DNA from: Ecdyonurus torrentis
Taxonomy: Eukaryota; Arthropoda; Insecta; Ephemeroptera; Heptageniidae
Reading direction: 5' to 3'
Assembly: GCA_949318235.1 (NCBI GenBank)
Contig: OX439127.1
Span: forward strand, 2,261,672-2,325,671
DNA length: 64,000 nt
The notes below the pieces were generated by a model. The model had not been told where the DNA came from and ran no database searches. It saw only the letters and a program-made list of their open reading frames with translations. Shown here piece by piece: positions 22,901 to 32,912 of the stretch (positions are counted from its first letter, which is position 1; each line of letters opens with the position of its first letter). The translations under genes were made by a program, and so were the position numbers.

Positions 22901-24931
22901 AACACGTTGGTTTTGGCGCACCTCACAGTAGCTATACAATAGATTATCTCATATACTGAAAATGTCAGATCAAATGCGCGTCTTAATTGCGACTGGGTTA
23001 AGACTGCAGAACTAGAAGCAGTCATTTGAAGTATTAAAAATGACGGATTAGAATGTATATTATTCTAATTGGAATTGCGGGTATTCCAATTAGAATAATA
23101 TACATTCTAATCAAATTTGACGCAGTTGATTAGAATCAGCCGAATTCAATTGGAAATTTCCAATTGGAATGTCTGTTTCTCCGATTTCAATTGGACATTT
23201 CCAATTGAATTGTCTGATTCTAATTGGAATGCAGCAAAATATGAAACTGATTGGACTGTTCTCATTAGATGTCGTATTTTTGAAAGGAACATTCTAATTG
23301 GATAGAGAAAACCGTTAGGCTTTTTAAATTTTTGCGCAAATCAAGGTGAAGATCGATATTACACATGGCAAATTATTCCAATGGACGCCGGTGGATCAAA
23401 GCATCGCTCTCTACTTAATTATTTAATTAAGTAGAGAAAATCATTATTAAAAGGTAAGCAAATATGATAATCTTAATTTTAATAACTTGGTAAAATGTTA
23501 AAGCAAATAATTTTGTATTTAGTTCTGTGCTGTATGTCAGTATTTTTGTGTGTAAAATTGATGCTCTTTTTTGTAGAAGAAATTGAATAGAAAACTAAAA
23601 TAAATTGAATCAAATGTATAATCATGCAATATATTATATGATTGAATAAAAATGTTGATTTTTTTTTTGTATAAGCATGCACATTATGACAGAATTCCTT
23701 ATTTCTTAAAACTAATAAAGTATTTGATAATTTTCAGCCTGCGGTAATATAATGCAGATATGTGCGCAGCTTGGCCACTGCGATACCGCAAATGAATTCG
23801 TCTATGAGCCCGGATGACCTCCGCATGAATGTTAGGAATAATTTAAGGTAAATTATCTTAATACTATGACTTTTTAGTATTGAAACGTTCAATATACTAA
23901 CAATAGCTTAAATTTATGTTTACAGTTTTTGTCCTGTTGAGGTTGTATATACGTCAGGTCAGCACAACGTTGAAAGCACCGCAGCCTATGCAACATCAAG
24001 GATTTAATACCCAGTGTGCCATGAAGTAGTTTTTTTTAACACTTTATAAGAACAAACATTTAGTGAAATTAATTTATTATAGTTTGTAATGTATTAAACT
24101 TGAAAAATATGTTTTGTGTATGTAAAATGTATTATAAAAATAAATTCCAATGAAATGCATCCAATCGAATTTATATCTAATTAGAAATTTCCAATCAAAT
24201 TCATTCTATTCAGAATTGTCCAATCAAAAATTCCAATAGGAATCAAAACGTACGTCCAATGAGAATATTCCAATTAGAATGCACGCCAAATTCCTATTGG
24301 AATATTCCAATTGGAATATTCTAATCAGACATTTTTGATAGGGATTTATAATCATTTATACAGTTTCAGACAAATGAGAGGTTACATTTGAACACGTTAG
24401 TTTTTGCGCACCTCACAGTAGCTATACAATAGATTATCTCATATACTGAAAATGTCAGATCAAATGCGCGTCTTAATTGCGACTGGGTTAAGACTGCAGA
24501 ACTAGAAGCAGTCATTTGAAGTAACGTTACGTGTCTAGTTCTGCAGTCTTCACCCAGTCGCAATTGTAGCGCTCATAATATCTGACATTTTCAGTATAGG
24601 AGATAACCTACTGTATAATATACTGTGAGCTCGCCTCAAATTTTATGTGGAAACACGACATCATATTCATGTGTGTTTCAGTCTTAAGTTGTGTGTTAAT
24701 TGTGATTTTAGTTACGCGTGCCCAGCGTGATGCAGCCCATTGAGACATTGCCACCATTTGAATTCCCTGACAACTTAACCCCAGGATGCAATACTTACGT
24801 AACCATTGCAGACATGTACACTCCTCACAAGTTCTACATTCAGTTTGATACCAAAAACTATGGAAAAGAGCTTGAGATACTCATGGATGAGTTACAGTAA
24901 GTGTTTATATCTGTATTATCATCAGCAGCAC

Positions 24932-24967
<36 letters not shown>

Positions 24968-27900
24968 ACGTTTATTAATGTGGAAGTCTTTACGCGTGCA
25001 TCAGGCTAAAACCCTAAGATCTTTATGTTTAGTCACAACTACAGGAATTCATCCAAGTGGTGCTACATTTTACCTCCTTATTAATATATAGTATGGTACA
25101 TAATTTGAATAGCAAGAACACTTTTCTTCATGATTTGTGGTTTATAGTTGTAATAATTGTCTTGTGTTTTAATTGCTTGAGTAGAATCCTATTTGGTATC
25201 CAGCTCCAATAATTATTAGGACTCTTTTTTTATAATAATTAACGGCCTTTATTGGGCGAAATCAGACATACAACCTCTCATTTTAACCCAAGTGTTTTAC
25301 AGTACAGTCAGTTACAATACATATTTAGAAATGTTTGAGTCACCTGTTAAGCTATTGCCATTTCTTTTACAATATTAAACGTTTGAGCATATATTATGAC
25401 ATCTACCATAACATTTCATAGATCTCTTGAGTTTGTTCACTATACTTTCACTTTTGCACTTAGTCAATCACCATAAAACTTAAAGTCGTAAAACACATTG
25501 AACAAAAAACTTGTCTAAATGATGAGTAACATCCTAGCATAATTATTGATTAGGATAAATATATTGAATTGTTTTAGAAAAGAACAAAAAATACTTTTTT
25601 TTAGGGTTAAGTATCGCTTTAAAGTCGGTCTCAAAACAGTTGTTCCTTTATTAGTCAATAAAATCGCAACTGTTATTTTGTAAATGGAAAATTAATGACT
25701 CCAGTCAAATCAAAGTTGATTTTTAGGTATTCTAGGATATATTTCAACATATTTAGCCACGCCTTTTTAAATATTTTTTCCCCTCAGAAATATGTACACC
25801 ATGACTGATATATCTGTACTGAGACTAAAAACTGTTCAGCCTGGAATGATGGTGGCAAGCATCTATGTAGGAGAGTGGCATCGTGGACTGATCATGAAAG
25901 TGGATGGACTCCTCACCTCAGACTGCGAGTGCAAAGTAGGTTAAAGCAACTGTCCAGACCAGACAACATGGTACCCTTTTATTTCTAACACTTAATGGGA
26001 TTTCCAAAATTCAATTATTTTGTCCGATAGCCCAATCAGTTAAAAATGTTGCTGGATGACCATATCTGTAGAAAAAACAAATCGCCATTAGGTATACGTA
26101 GAAGACAACTAACGCCATCCCACCAATTTAGTGTCACAAATTTCATTTATGTACCATGTTAAACGTATAAGAAAATTTTCAACTTATGAAACCCGCAACA
26201 CCTTTTCTGTTGAATATGTCGTGTCGTCAGCAATAGTGCGTTTTGCCTACTCTACAACTCTTTTTTGGAACTCTCTTGCAGTTTCATTTGGGTAATAAAG
26301 TAATAATGAAATTTGACAAAATGTTACAGAGTGTCACATTGTGTATCAATTGAAATAAAAGTACATGTTGTTTAGGTCTGGAGAGTATAGCTTTAATAAT
26401 ATTTTAGTTTATATTAATATTCCTAAATATTAGAAAAAAATTGTCTATTTGATAAGTGATAATTAAAAATGTGATAGAAAAATCACATGGATAGATTAGA
26501 AAAAATTTGGGAATGGGAGATGTATGAGCTAACACTTACAAAGAAAATGGTGCTGAAAATGATAGTGTGTTTGTGTTTATGCCATCTAACCAATATGCAA
26601 GCCAAAATTCCTCCTTTTTTTATGAAGCTCACCTTTGACGAGCAATATGAGCCACTTTACATACAACTATAAATTTCCTTTTGACCTGGGTTATAATATT
26701 TTCTCTACCATAGTGTACCTCTGTAAGTGTAAACTCATACCATCTCCCATTCGACTGTTATAGAAATGCAACATTTAATTATGTAATTAATTTCAGCTTT
26801 TCTACGTTGACTATGGTACCAATGTTAAGAAGAAGTCATCAGAACTGTTCCACTTAAGGAAGGAAATGGCTGGACTGCCTCCTCAAGCTGTAATGTGCAA
26901 GTTGTTCAACGTACAGCCTCTGAACGATGCCACAGTGTGGCCTACAGAGGCTTGTCAACATTTCCTCAGCCTCGTCAGAAGCAAGAATCCTCTTACATGC
27001 ACTGTCACTTCTATCAATCCAGAGGTAAGGATGCTTGTACTGGATGTAAAATGTAGCAAGGTTACATTTACATACACCATATGTGAGCACCAAATAACAT
27101 GGGCTGGTATGGGAATATGATACATTTTACCAGTTTAAAAATGTTTTGAGTTTTCAAGTGTGCTATAAAAATTATAAAAAAAAAAAAAAAAAAACATAAA
27201 TGACATTTTCTTTGAGCAATGTTATTCATTGCTCAGCAAGTATGGCGTCAAAAAGCACATTCCAGGAGTGCATTGATTTGATGTTTGTGGTTTCGATAGG
27301 TTTGATGTTGCTGATTTCTTGCTCATTTTTTGGAGCAAAGAGAACAGGGTTTAGAAACATTTTATATATTAGTGTTGTTGTGTTCATATTGTTATCATCT
27401 CTCTCCTCTCCTCTCCTCTCCTCTCCTCTCCTCTCCTCTCCTCTCCTCTCCTCTCCTCTCCTCTCCTCTCCTCTCCTCTCCTCTCCTCTCCTCTCCTCTC
27501 CTCTCCTCTCCTCTCCTCTCCTCTCCTCTCCTCTCCTCTCCTCTCCTCTCCTCTCCTCTCCTCTCCTCTCCTCTCCTCTCCTCTCCTCTCCTCTCCTCTC
27601 CTCTCCTCTCCTCTTCGCTCTGCTCTTCTTTGCTCTGCTCTGCCTCCAGTCCACTCCAATTGTTCTAATTTCTTTTTTTGTTTCTTTATATATACACATT
27701 TCTTTGAAAGTAGACAAGCTTTGTGGTTATTATTAATATTTTTTTATTTTGAGAAAGATTATAAAATTATTCATTAAAAAAAGTATTATTTAACATTTCA
27801 AGAGCTTACCAACATTTTGGTGCTTCTGCAATCTCCACGAGTGCAATTTTGGCACATGTGCAATCATCTAATGGCTTACTATTAGCACACCTGTGCAGGC

Positions 27901-30900
27901 TAACCTTACAAAGATGTTTCAAAAGAGGGAAATACAGAGAATGCAGATGTGCCAAAATTTATTATTAGTTCACATCAGGTTATAGGTACATATAAATATG
28001 ATACATTGTTTGCATGTTTTCATTCTTGAGATTGCAGTATGTACCAAAACGGCTCCTATAGCCCTCAATTGATTAATTTTACAAATACTGTACTTAACAT
28101 TAATATTTTACTTGTCATATTTACAGGACAAGTCCATGACAGTGTCCTTGATTGACGGCTCTGGCATGACTGACATTGACATCAGTGACCAGATGGTACG
28201 TGATGGATACGCTAAGTGGATCCATTCGCCCAGTGAGATTTCAGGTGATGCAGTGCAGATCAAGGAAGAACCTCAGGAATATGACATGGAGATACGATCT
28301 GCGTCTAGTTTACATACACCAGGTGAAATACACAAATATAATAATAATTAATAAAATAAAAAATACTGGCAAATAAGTTTATTTGAAGATGTAAGTTTAG
28401 GAGTTTACAACATGGCTTCTTCAATGTAAATGAGAAGAACTGTTAATAAACTCATTTTTTGATGATCCAAAATCCTTCCGTAGCCCCACAAAATCGTGAT
28501 TATCCTGTGAGATATGCAACTCGTCCTGTATTTTTTTGCGTCATAGTTATATGGCTTTACTACTGTATAGGAAATGTTGTAGCAGGTTGCATATCTTGCA
28601 GGATGAGTGTAAGTTTGCGTGGCTACGGAAGGGCTTTGCGTCATCATATGTGAGTCAATGAACAGTTCTTCTCATTATCTAACCTTGAAAAAGCCTTGTT
28701 GTAACCCCTGAACTTTCCCTATAAGGTCTTATACAAGATGTACGCATAGATATACTATATAGCTAATTCTATAGTATAGCTATACTATAGCAGCTTGTGT
28801 CGCACATGCTCCTCCCAAATCCTCACTTCCAAAAAGTTCATCTTACCAGCTGCCTTGGTGCTGGCAAGACTCTCTATTTGTGTTCAACTATCGCGAAAAT
28901 GTATTTGAATCTGACTGGCTGAGGCTGCTGCACTGGCTTATGGATTGACTAGCACTTTTACTCTCCGTTCATTGCATCTCGAAAAGTGTCCCTGAAATTG
29001 CTATCAAATTTTAAAATTAGCTCAAACTAACAAATTTCATCATGTTCTATGAATTGGGAAAATATTTAATTTAACATGGGATAAAATATGTGTTTCTGAA
29101 TCTCCTATCGCTATGTTATATTCGGTCCAGTTACCTTTAATAATATTATGATAATTTATGTTATGCTCTACAACAAGTGTGTCTGTTGAATAAAAATAGC
29201 AACAATATTTTTGTGATTCCACAGTACCCTTCACATCATCTTCTCAAGATAGCTCTCAGGGTAAATCAGAGGTTCACCGAATGATGACTGAATTCGTCGA
29301 TAAAATCAAGGAAAGGTACGGAGAGAAGGAGACAGTCGTCGCACTTGTTGAAACTTTGAAGGACAACACGGCATCTCATACTGCAGGTACACGCATTGTT
29401 GTGGTTGTGTTATAATTAGAGACTGGATCTCCAGTTTGTTCAGTTTTTTAAATATTGCATGCTAGGTCGCATGAACTGATTTTGCTGTTTTTGCAAACTG
29501 ATTATGAAAGAAAAAAAAAAAAAAAAAAAAAAAAACTGGACTGAATTCAGTACTGAAAATGCACATTTTCAAAACTGAAAATCCGATCCCTAGTTATAAT
29601 GTACCCAAATGAAATGATTAAGTTGCACTTTTAGTGTTGTGTTTTAGTCTATATTGCCGTACAAGCTTTTGATTTCTGTGCGGTACAAGTTCCACTTGAC
29701 CCTTGAAAAAAAAAAATTGTTAGATAGACTCCATGACATTTTGGATTTTTCAATGTTAAGTCACTTGCAGCTAAAAAAAAAAAAAAAAAAAAATGGGGAG
29801 GGGTCAAACGTACATCTTACATTATAGCGGCAACACAACAATTTTATACTGTGTATTATTTGTTAACTTTGGGTTTTTTTAAAAAGAGGTTTTTATAGAG
29901 TAGTTTAACACATGTTAATCTACCATATCTGCAAGTAAAATTGTTTTGGATTTTTTTTTCAATGCAACAAAGAAAGTGAAAACAGGGTTAAGAAACATCA
30001 TTCATGACTTTTAATTAATTTATTTATTTATTTATTTAACACCAAGGTGTACTGTACATATACATACATAGATACATAGCACTCTACAAGTCTACAGTTT
30101 TGCATAATGACTTAATGATAGGGACCAAGATGGACATATTTTCTACAAAACTGTAGTAACATCAACTTCTTGAATTTTAATGATCTGAGCTTCTCCATAA
30201 CTATAAACCTTATTCTGAAAATCATGAGTTGCAGTTATCCCTTGCCAGCGTGCTATTGAAGCTCCTCCCCGTCCAGAATCCAGAAAACTTCCCTTAAGTC
30301 AAGTACTTGAACGTGCTATTGCGAGACGTGAGAGCAGACCATCGTCACAGAACAGTGGGACGTCAAAGCGTCGTCCGATCTCTCAGCCCAGTATGACGTT
30401 ACCCAGTCCTGATAGCTACTTCAGTCCTGGAAGTTCCAGGTATCAGGACATGTTTACAACAAGAGTGGGTGGCATCATCAAACCTCCATCAGCAGACATG
30501 ATTAGGTCACAAACTCAACCTAAAATAGAACAACCAGATATATTGTATGAGTAAGTATTGCATAGTATGTTACATTGGATTAGACAAAACTAAAACGTTA
30601 TGTACATAAAAATGTTACATTTATTTCAGACACATTATAGGTATGGCTTTTTACATTATTTTATTATTTTTTTTTTATCTCTGTGTTAGCTAAATTAACC
30701 TTCACTATTGTAAGCAGGGCTTCAGAATTTTGCCCAGCCCCAATTTTTTTTTTTTTTTTTTTTCAAAAAAATTGCTATTTCTGAGGAAAATATAAAGCTT
30801 AAAATACGATTTGAAACATATTAACTATTTTCATTCACCGTCTTATAATTTAGTTTTTTTTATTTATAAAATTTACTGCATTTTTTTTTTTTTTTTTTTA

Positions 30901-31270
30901 GTGAAACAAATGATGGTTCTAATATAAAAAGTTCTTGTTTATTTTTAATTTCTTACAAAATATGAATAAATGGAAAAATATTTGACAAAAAATTAATAAT
31001 AGGCCTAATAATAATTGCTTTTTTAAAAACGCTTAAAAAAATGCTTTTACATATCTTTAAAAAAAAAAAATTTTTAAACAATAAAACCCACATTTTTTTG
31101 TTAAAAATAAAACCTGCTTTATTTTTTATTATTTTTTTTATTGTAATTATTAGCCTATTATTTATTTTTTTTTTGGACGAGTTTTTTGAAACCCTGATTG
31201 TAAAGCCCTTACTGGTTTTCTCTTATCCTTTTATTTTATATTATCAAAATACAAACAACTTTTTTTTATA

Positions 31271-31307
<37 letters not shown>

Positions 31308-32642
31308 AGTAAAAGTTTGTGTAAAAAGTTAAAATAATTATTATTTTTAGCACGGGAGATGAAAATGATTTGGAAGTAGTTGGCATGACAAACTCAAACG
31401 TCCATGGCAGAAAAACTTTTGTCATTAACATCAGTAAGTATATCCTATAGTTAGGTACTGTATTTTATTTGAGACATTATATTTACTTGCCTTTATAAAT
31501 GTACACTCAACAGACTCAAATGTACTCATCAAAGCAATGCCATTCAATGTCCCTTACATGTCTTCTGACTCCCTGTATAAATTTGTAGACAAGCATGATT
31601 CAAGCTTTTATGCTAGCGTCGCGATTGGCAGCCAAAACTGCTATATTACAAATACTGCTTTACAAAGGTTTGAGGTCTTGTTGTTACCCTGAGCGCAAGA
31701 ATTCCGAGTAGTTATCTCTGTTTACGTCATACATTAAATCGTTTTTGACCTTTAGTCAGTCTTATCAATCCTTATCAAATAATAGTTCAAATTGCCCCCA
31801 TGCGTATCACAGTGTTCCCTAGAGAGGAAAATTTAAAACATCGTGTCTAAAAAATCAGCTAAGAGTTGGAAGACATGTAAGGGACATTGGATGCCATTTT
31901 CTTTATTATTATTTGATTTAGTCAGATTTAGGTGAAGAAAGAATTTCAAATCAGGTATTCCATAGTAGATAGAGGCAGCCCTAAACATCATGGTCGGAGG
32001 TGGTTGGAAGATGTTTAAAAAAATAATAAGAATAAGAATCGCGTAGTTTGAGATTTGAGATGCAAAAGAAAGTGCATGAAACAAGGTATTAGTCTGAAAG
32101 GATGAAAGGAAGCAAGAGAAATATGTCAGGATAGAAAGTTGTGGAGATCTATCACTAGGTCAGGTTAAAAATCATCTATGTTGTTGGCTTACCCCGAAAG
32201 GGACTATAGCGTCATGATATTTAAGTATGTACCTATGTATGTTTGTTTGTTTGTTTGTTTGTTTGTTTTATTTTTTTTTACTCTCTAAGCTAAACAAATA
32301 AAATCACTATTGGGTTATATAAATTTCAAAGACTATTTTCAGATTTTTTTTTTAAATTTGGGGATTATTTTGATGGGGAAAGAAAAAAAGAAATCCTGTC
32401 AAATTTTCCTGTCTCAAATAATGATGTTACGATGTTTTTATTGCAGGTATTGAAGGGGTTGAGATGCACATGGTGAACTACCGAGGGGTGCCATATTTAT
32501 TCACGGAGGAAGTGGCTCTGTTCTTGGCTGGATGTAGAAATGCTAAGAGTCTGATTCAACGTACGCAATCTTTTCCCAATGTCATCAGCCACGTCACTAT
32601 TAGGAGACAGGCCAATCCTGATATCTTCAGACAGGTTGCAGA
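19817..32642 (+). CDS. TDRD5/Tejas-like LOTUS-Tudor gene, left copy (11 exons, both ends missing)
   Basis: Eleven exons join in one frame (1,970 nt, 656 codons plus 2 nt), every junction phase-consistent and flanked by GT and AG. The order is the second half of LOTUS 1, complete LOTUS 2, extended Tudor domain (FYVDYGT core), a Pro/Ser-rich linker, and an unclassified C-terminal block. LOTUS-Tudor proteins (TDRD5, TDRD7, Tejas, Tapas) bind Vasa-type helicases through LOTUS and dimethyl-arginine Piwi tails through Tudor, in germ granules. Two LOTUS regions followed by one Tudor domain favour the TDRD5/Tejas type over TDRD7, which has three Tudors. The start codon and end of the gene are absent: downstream of the last donor at 32,643 the sequence runs into the inverted right arm. 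Frames are intact throughout this copy. Confidence 0.82.
20935..21060. repeat. Foldback element (intron, AATTTGTAATTTTT core)
   Basis: TTCTAAAAGAAAACATCC through AATAGATATTCAAATTTG pairs with the following inverse CAAATTTGCATATCTATT. A C run borders it. The mirror is about 42,822-42,950. A partial relative sits at 32,910-33,000, beside the palindrome junction. Confidence 0.65.
21241..21356 (+). CDS. Exon 2 (left): first half of LOTUS domain 2
   Basis: TTTTTTGCAG precedes and GTAAAT follows. It encodes VPAEVRKNIINLLRTYSTYG then IGVDFFAQAYQ, the helix 1 and helix 2 pattern of a LOTUS (OST-HTH) domain. The penultimate codon is TAC (Tyr), which is TAG in the right-arm mate. Confidence 0.85.
21650..21820. 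repeat. Foldback element (CTACACTTTACAAATTT)
   Basis: CTACACTTTACAAATTTG pairs with CAAATTTGTAAAGTGTAG-type sequence about 100 bp away within intron 2, just after a C run near 21,509-21,525. The mirror is about 42,040-42,205. Confidence 0.55.
22239..22406 (+). CDS. Exon 3 (left): second half of LOTUS domain 2
   Basis: TGTTTCTAG precedes and GTAAGT follows; 168 nt, phase 0 at both ends. It encodes LDPVRYGYKDVKELLHSL and a closing beta segment SDVILSLIDGSYRVF. Two differences from the mate at 41,450-41,617, one changing Pro to Ser. Confidence 0.85.
22851..23033. repeat. Half-copy of a foldback element (direct repeat 1)
   Basis: About 180 bp from TTTATAATCATTTATACAG to CAGTCATTTGAAGTA are repeated almost exactly at 24,346-24,523. 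Here only the left half of the foldback is present. Confidence 0.75.
23034..24339. mobile_element. About 1.3-kb element with ATTCCAATTGG subterminal repeats
   Basis: The ends are inverse: TTAAAAATGACGGATTAG at the left and the reverse of TCAAAAATGTCTGATTAG at the right. Both subterminal 150-250 bp are filled with short repeats of ATTCCAATTGGAAT. The middle has no transposase ORF. It separates two direct copies of a 180-bp sequence. The mirror is 39,531-40,822. Confidence 0.65.
24340..24645. repeat. Complete foldback element (CTGACATTTTCAGTATA family)
   Basis: CATATACTGAAAATGTCAGA pairs with TCTGACATTTTCAGTATA, and CTGCAGAACTAGAAGCAG with its inverse. The left half duplicates 22,851-23,033. 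A relative is at 59,945-60,175. It ends just upstream of exon 4. The mirror is about 39,230-39,525. Confidence 0.75.
24712..24896 (+). CDS. Exon 4 (left): start of the extended Tudor region
   Basis: GTGATTTTAG precedes and GTAAGT follows; phase 0 in, phase 2 out. It encodes CNTYVTIADMYTPHKFYIQF, the typical beta segment in front of a Tudor core in which the protein touches its ligand (xPxxFYxQ pattern). Confidence 0.85.
25240..25330 (-). repeat. Retroelement 3'-end-like fragment
   Basis: On the minus strand it reads GTTTTACAG... through AATAAAGGCCGTTAATTATT, with an AATAAA signal near the end, like the tail of a retroposed sequence. The source is unknown. Mirror near 38,530-38,630. Confidence 0.4.
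25788..25935 (+). CDS. Exon 5 (left): Tudor core, first strands
   Basis: CCCCTCAG precedes and GTAGGT follows; phase 2 in, phase 0 out. It encodes VQPGMMVASIYVGEWHRGLI, matching the G-x-x-V/A-A-x-(F/Y)-x-D/E-G-x-W-Y/H-R pattern of Tudor strands 1 and 2. A TTAA element starts five bases into the intron. Confidence 0.85.
25941..26396. mobile_element. TTAA-flanked MITE, 456 bp, abutting a 5' splice site
   Basis: It begins TTAAAGCAACTGTCCAGACC and ends GGTCTGGAGAGTATAGCTTTAA. Its left T is the sixth base of the exon 5 donor GTAGGT. No ORF. Mirror 37,464-37,926, where it abuts the same donor. Confidence 0.75.
26495..26755. repeat. Foldback element (GGGAATGGGAGATGTATGAG)
   Basis: GGGAGATGTATGAGCTAACA is matched in inverse near 26,730-26,755 (ACTCATACCATCTCCCATTC). 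It lies in the intron before exon 6. Mirror about 37,105-37,355. Confidence 0.6.
26797..27024 (+). CDS. Exon 6 (left): Tudor core and extended (SN-like) fold
   Basis: TAATTTCAG precedes and GTAAGG follows; 228 nt, phase 0. It begins LFYVDYGTNV, the F-x-D-Y-G-N-type motif that holds aromatic-cage residues. It continues with LPPQAVMCKLFNVQP and WPTEACQHFLSLV, the hallmark of extended Tudor domains. Confidence 0.9.
27400..27613. repeat. (CTCCT)n microsatellite, about 43 copies
   Basis: A clean pentanucleotide run of about 214 bp. The right-arm mirror (36,366-36,461) has only about 19 copies. Long Ser/Pro/Leu or Arg/Gly/Glu open frames across it are artefacts of the repeat. Confidence 0.95.
28127..28322 (+). 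CDS. Exon 7 (left): end of extended Tudor domain and SUMO-type motif
   Basis: ATTTACAG precedes and GTGAAA follows. It encodes MTVSLIDGSG and DISDQMVRDGYAKW, the last strands and helix of an extended Tudor fold. Then comes VQIKEEPQEYD, which fits the psi-K-x-E sumoylation consensus. The mate at 35,655-35,850 is identical by eye. Confidence 0.85.
28386..28728. repeat. Foldback element related to the TTAA element at 17,938
   Basis: CTTCTTCAATGTAAATGAG, CCTTCCGTAGCCCC and the inverse GGCTACGGAAGGGCTTTG match that family. The terminal TTAA is degraded to TTTGAAG / CTATAAG. Mirror 35,251-35,592. Confidence 0.75.
29225..29386 (+). CDS. Exon 8 (left): helical linker
   Basis: GATTCCACAG precedes and GTACAC follows; phase 1 in and out. 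It encodes a Ser-rich stretch and then a charged helix (VHRMMTEFVDKIKERYGEKE). No named domain. It is identical in the right arm. Confidence 0.75.
30003..30175 (-). mobile_element. LINE 3'-end fragment in intron 8
   Basis: On the minus strand it ends CACCTTGGTGTTAAATAAAT, with TTAATTTA-type tail repeats at 30,010-30,038. The preceding CCTATCATTAAGTCATTATG matches the 3' end of the reverse transcriptase fragment at 1,036-1,130. Dead-on-arrival 5'-truncated copy. Mirror about 33,555-33,706. Confidence 0.75.
30235..30550 (+). CDS. Exon 9 (left): disordered Pro/Ser/Arg linker
   Basis: GAGTTGCAG precedes and GTAAGT follows; phase 1 in, phase 2 out. Joining at the AG at 30,234 keeps the frame (VIPCQRAIEAPPRP), whereas the nearer AG at 30,248 would create a stop. 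The mate at 33,178-33,493 has five differences, four of them amino-acid changing. Confidence 0.8.
31262..31302. repeat. Poly-A run
   Basis: About 40 A bases, just upstream of exon 10. Confidence 0.9.
31351..31433 (+). CDS. Exon 10 (left, spacer-unique)
   Basis: TTATTTTTAG precedes and GTAAGT follows; phase 2 in, phase 1 out. It encodes an acidic patch TGDENDLEVV then GRKTFVINI. It lies in the palindrome spacer, so there is no right-arm counterpart. Confidence 0.75.
31880..32235 (+). pseudogene. Decayed LINE fragment (C-terminal reverse transcriptase and 3' tail)
   Basis: Broken frames read EERISNQVFHS, then TSWSEVVGRCLKK, and end with GTTGGCTTACCCCGAAAGGG-type tail sequence. The same peptide pattern (RMGDERIAEQVFHSRVDG, TSWSEVVVRCLKNKN) occurs at 54,610-55,020 on the minus strand, so both are truncated copies of one family. 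It has several stops and indels. Confidence 0.65.
32241..32269. repeat. (GTTT)n microsatellite
   Basis: About seven GTTT units just after the decayed LINE tail; probably its 3' tail. Confidence 0.85.
32447..32642 (+). CDS. Exon 11 (left, spacer-unique): unclassified C-terminal module
   Basis: TTATTGCAG precedes and GTAAGT follows; phase 1 in, phase 2 out. It encodes VNYRGVPYLFTEEVALFL, then NAKSLIQRTQSFPNVISHV and NPDIFRQVAE. It looks like a compact beta-alpha module, but I cannot name it. A further exon must follow and is not in this window. Confidence 0.75.
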
Positions 32643-32667
32643 GTAAGTACTGTAAATATATCAACGC

Positions 32668-32825
32668 CTTTCCATATTTCCGACAAAACGACTATCTACA
32701 CTTTCCAAGTAGCACTGTAACTTGACTAGTGGCCATAAGCCTAACATTGCAAATGCTCGGCGGCGGAAAGTGTAGATAGTCGTTTTGTTAGAAATCTGGA
32801 AAGTGTAGATACTCGTTTTTGACGA
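32668..32825. repeat. Foldback element (ACGACTATCTACACTTTCC)
   Basis: AAAACGACTATCTACACTTT pairs with AAAGTGTAGATAGTCGTTTT, with an additional half repeat TGTAGATACTCGTTTT. It lies between exon 11 and the junction. Confidence 0.75.
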
Positions 32826-32868
32826 GGATGAATCGATATATTGTCTCTGAGTCATTGAGTAAGACTAC

Positions 32869-32912
32869 CAAAAAAAAAAAAAAAAAAAAAAAAAAGGAAA
32901 GGGGGGGGGGGG
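32869..32912. repeat. Poly-A / poly-G run near the junction
   Basis: About 26 A, then GGAAA, then a G run. A comparable homopolymer context sits beside the foldback at 21,060, and sequence after this run resembles that element. Confidence 0.8.

Noticed and set aside
22851..24523. LTR retrotransposon suggested by 180-bp direct repeats
   Set aside because: No TG...CA ends, primer-binding site or pol sequence. The repeats are halves of a foldback, and the interior has inverted termini of its own.
27200..27736. Long Ser/Pro/Leu open frame (and its reverse) across the CTCCT run
   Set aside because: It is the translation of a pentanucleotide repeat, which stays open in several frames at once.
28405..28653. 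Pair of 64- and 80-codon frames on opposite strands
   Set aside because: They are the two arms of a foldback element and recur wherever that family does.
30249..30260. Nearer acceptor (CCAG at 30,248) for exon 9
   Set aside because: Joining there gives an immediate stop in the phase required by exon 8; the AG at 30,234 keeps the frame.
31351..32642. C-terminal module as a SKI/SNO/DAC-type domain
   Set aside because: Only a loose resemblance of spacing around YRGVPYLFTEEVALFL; not enough to name it.
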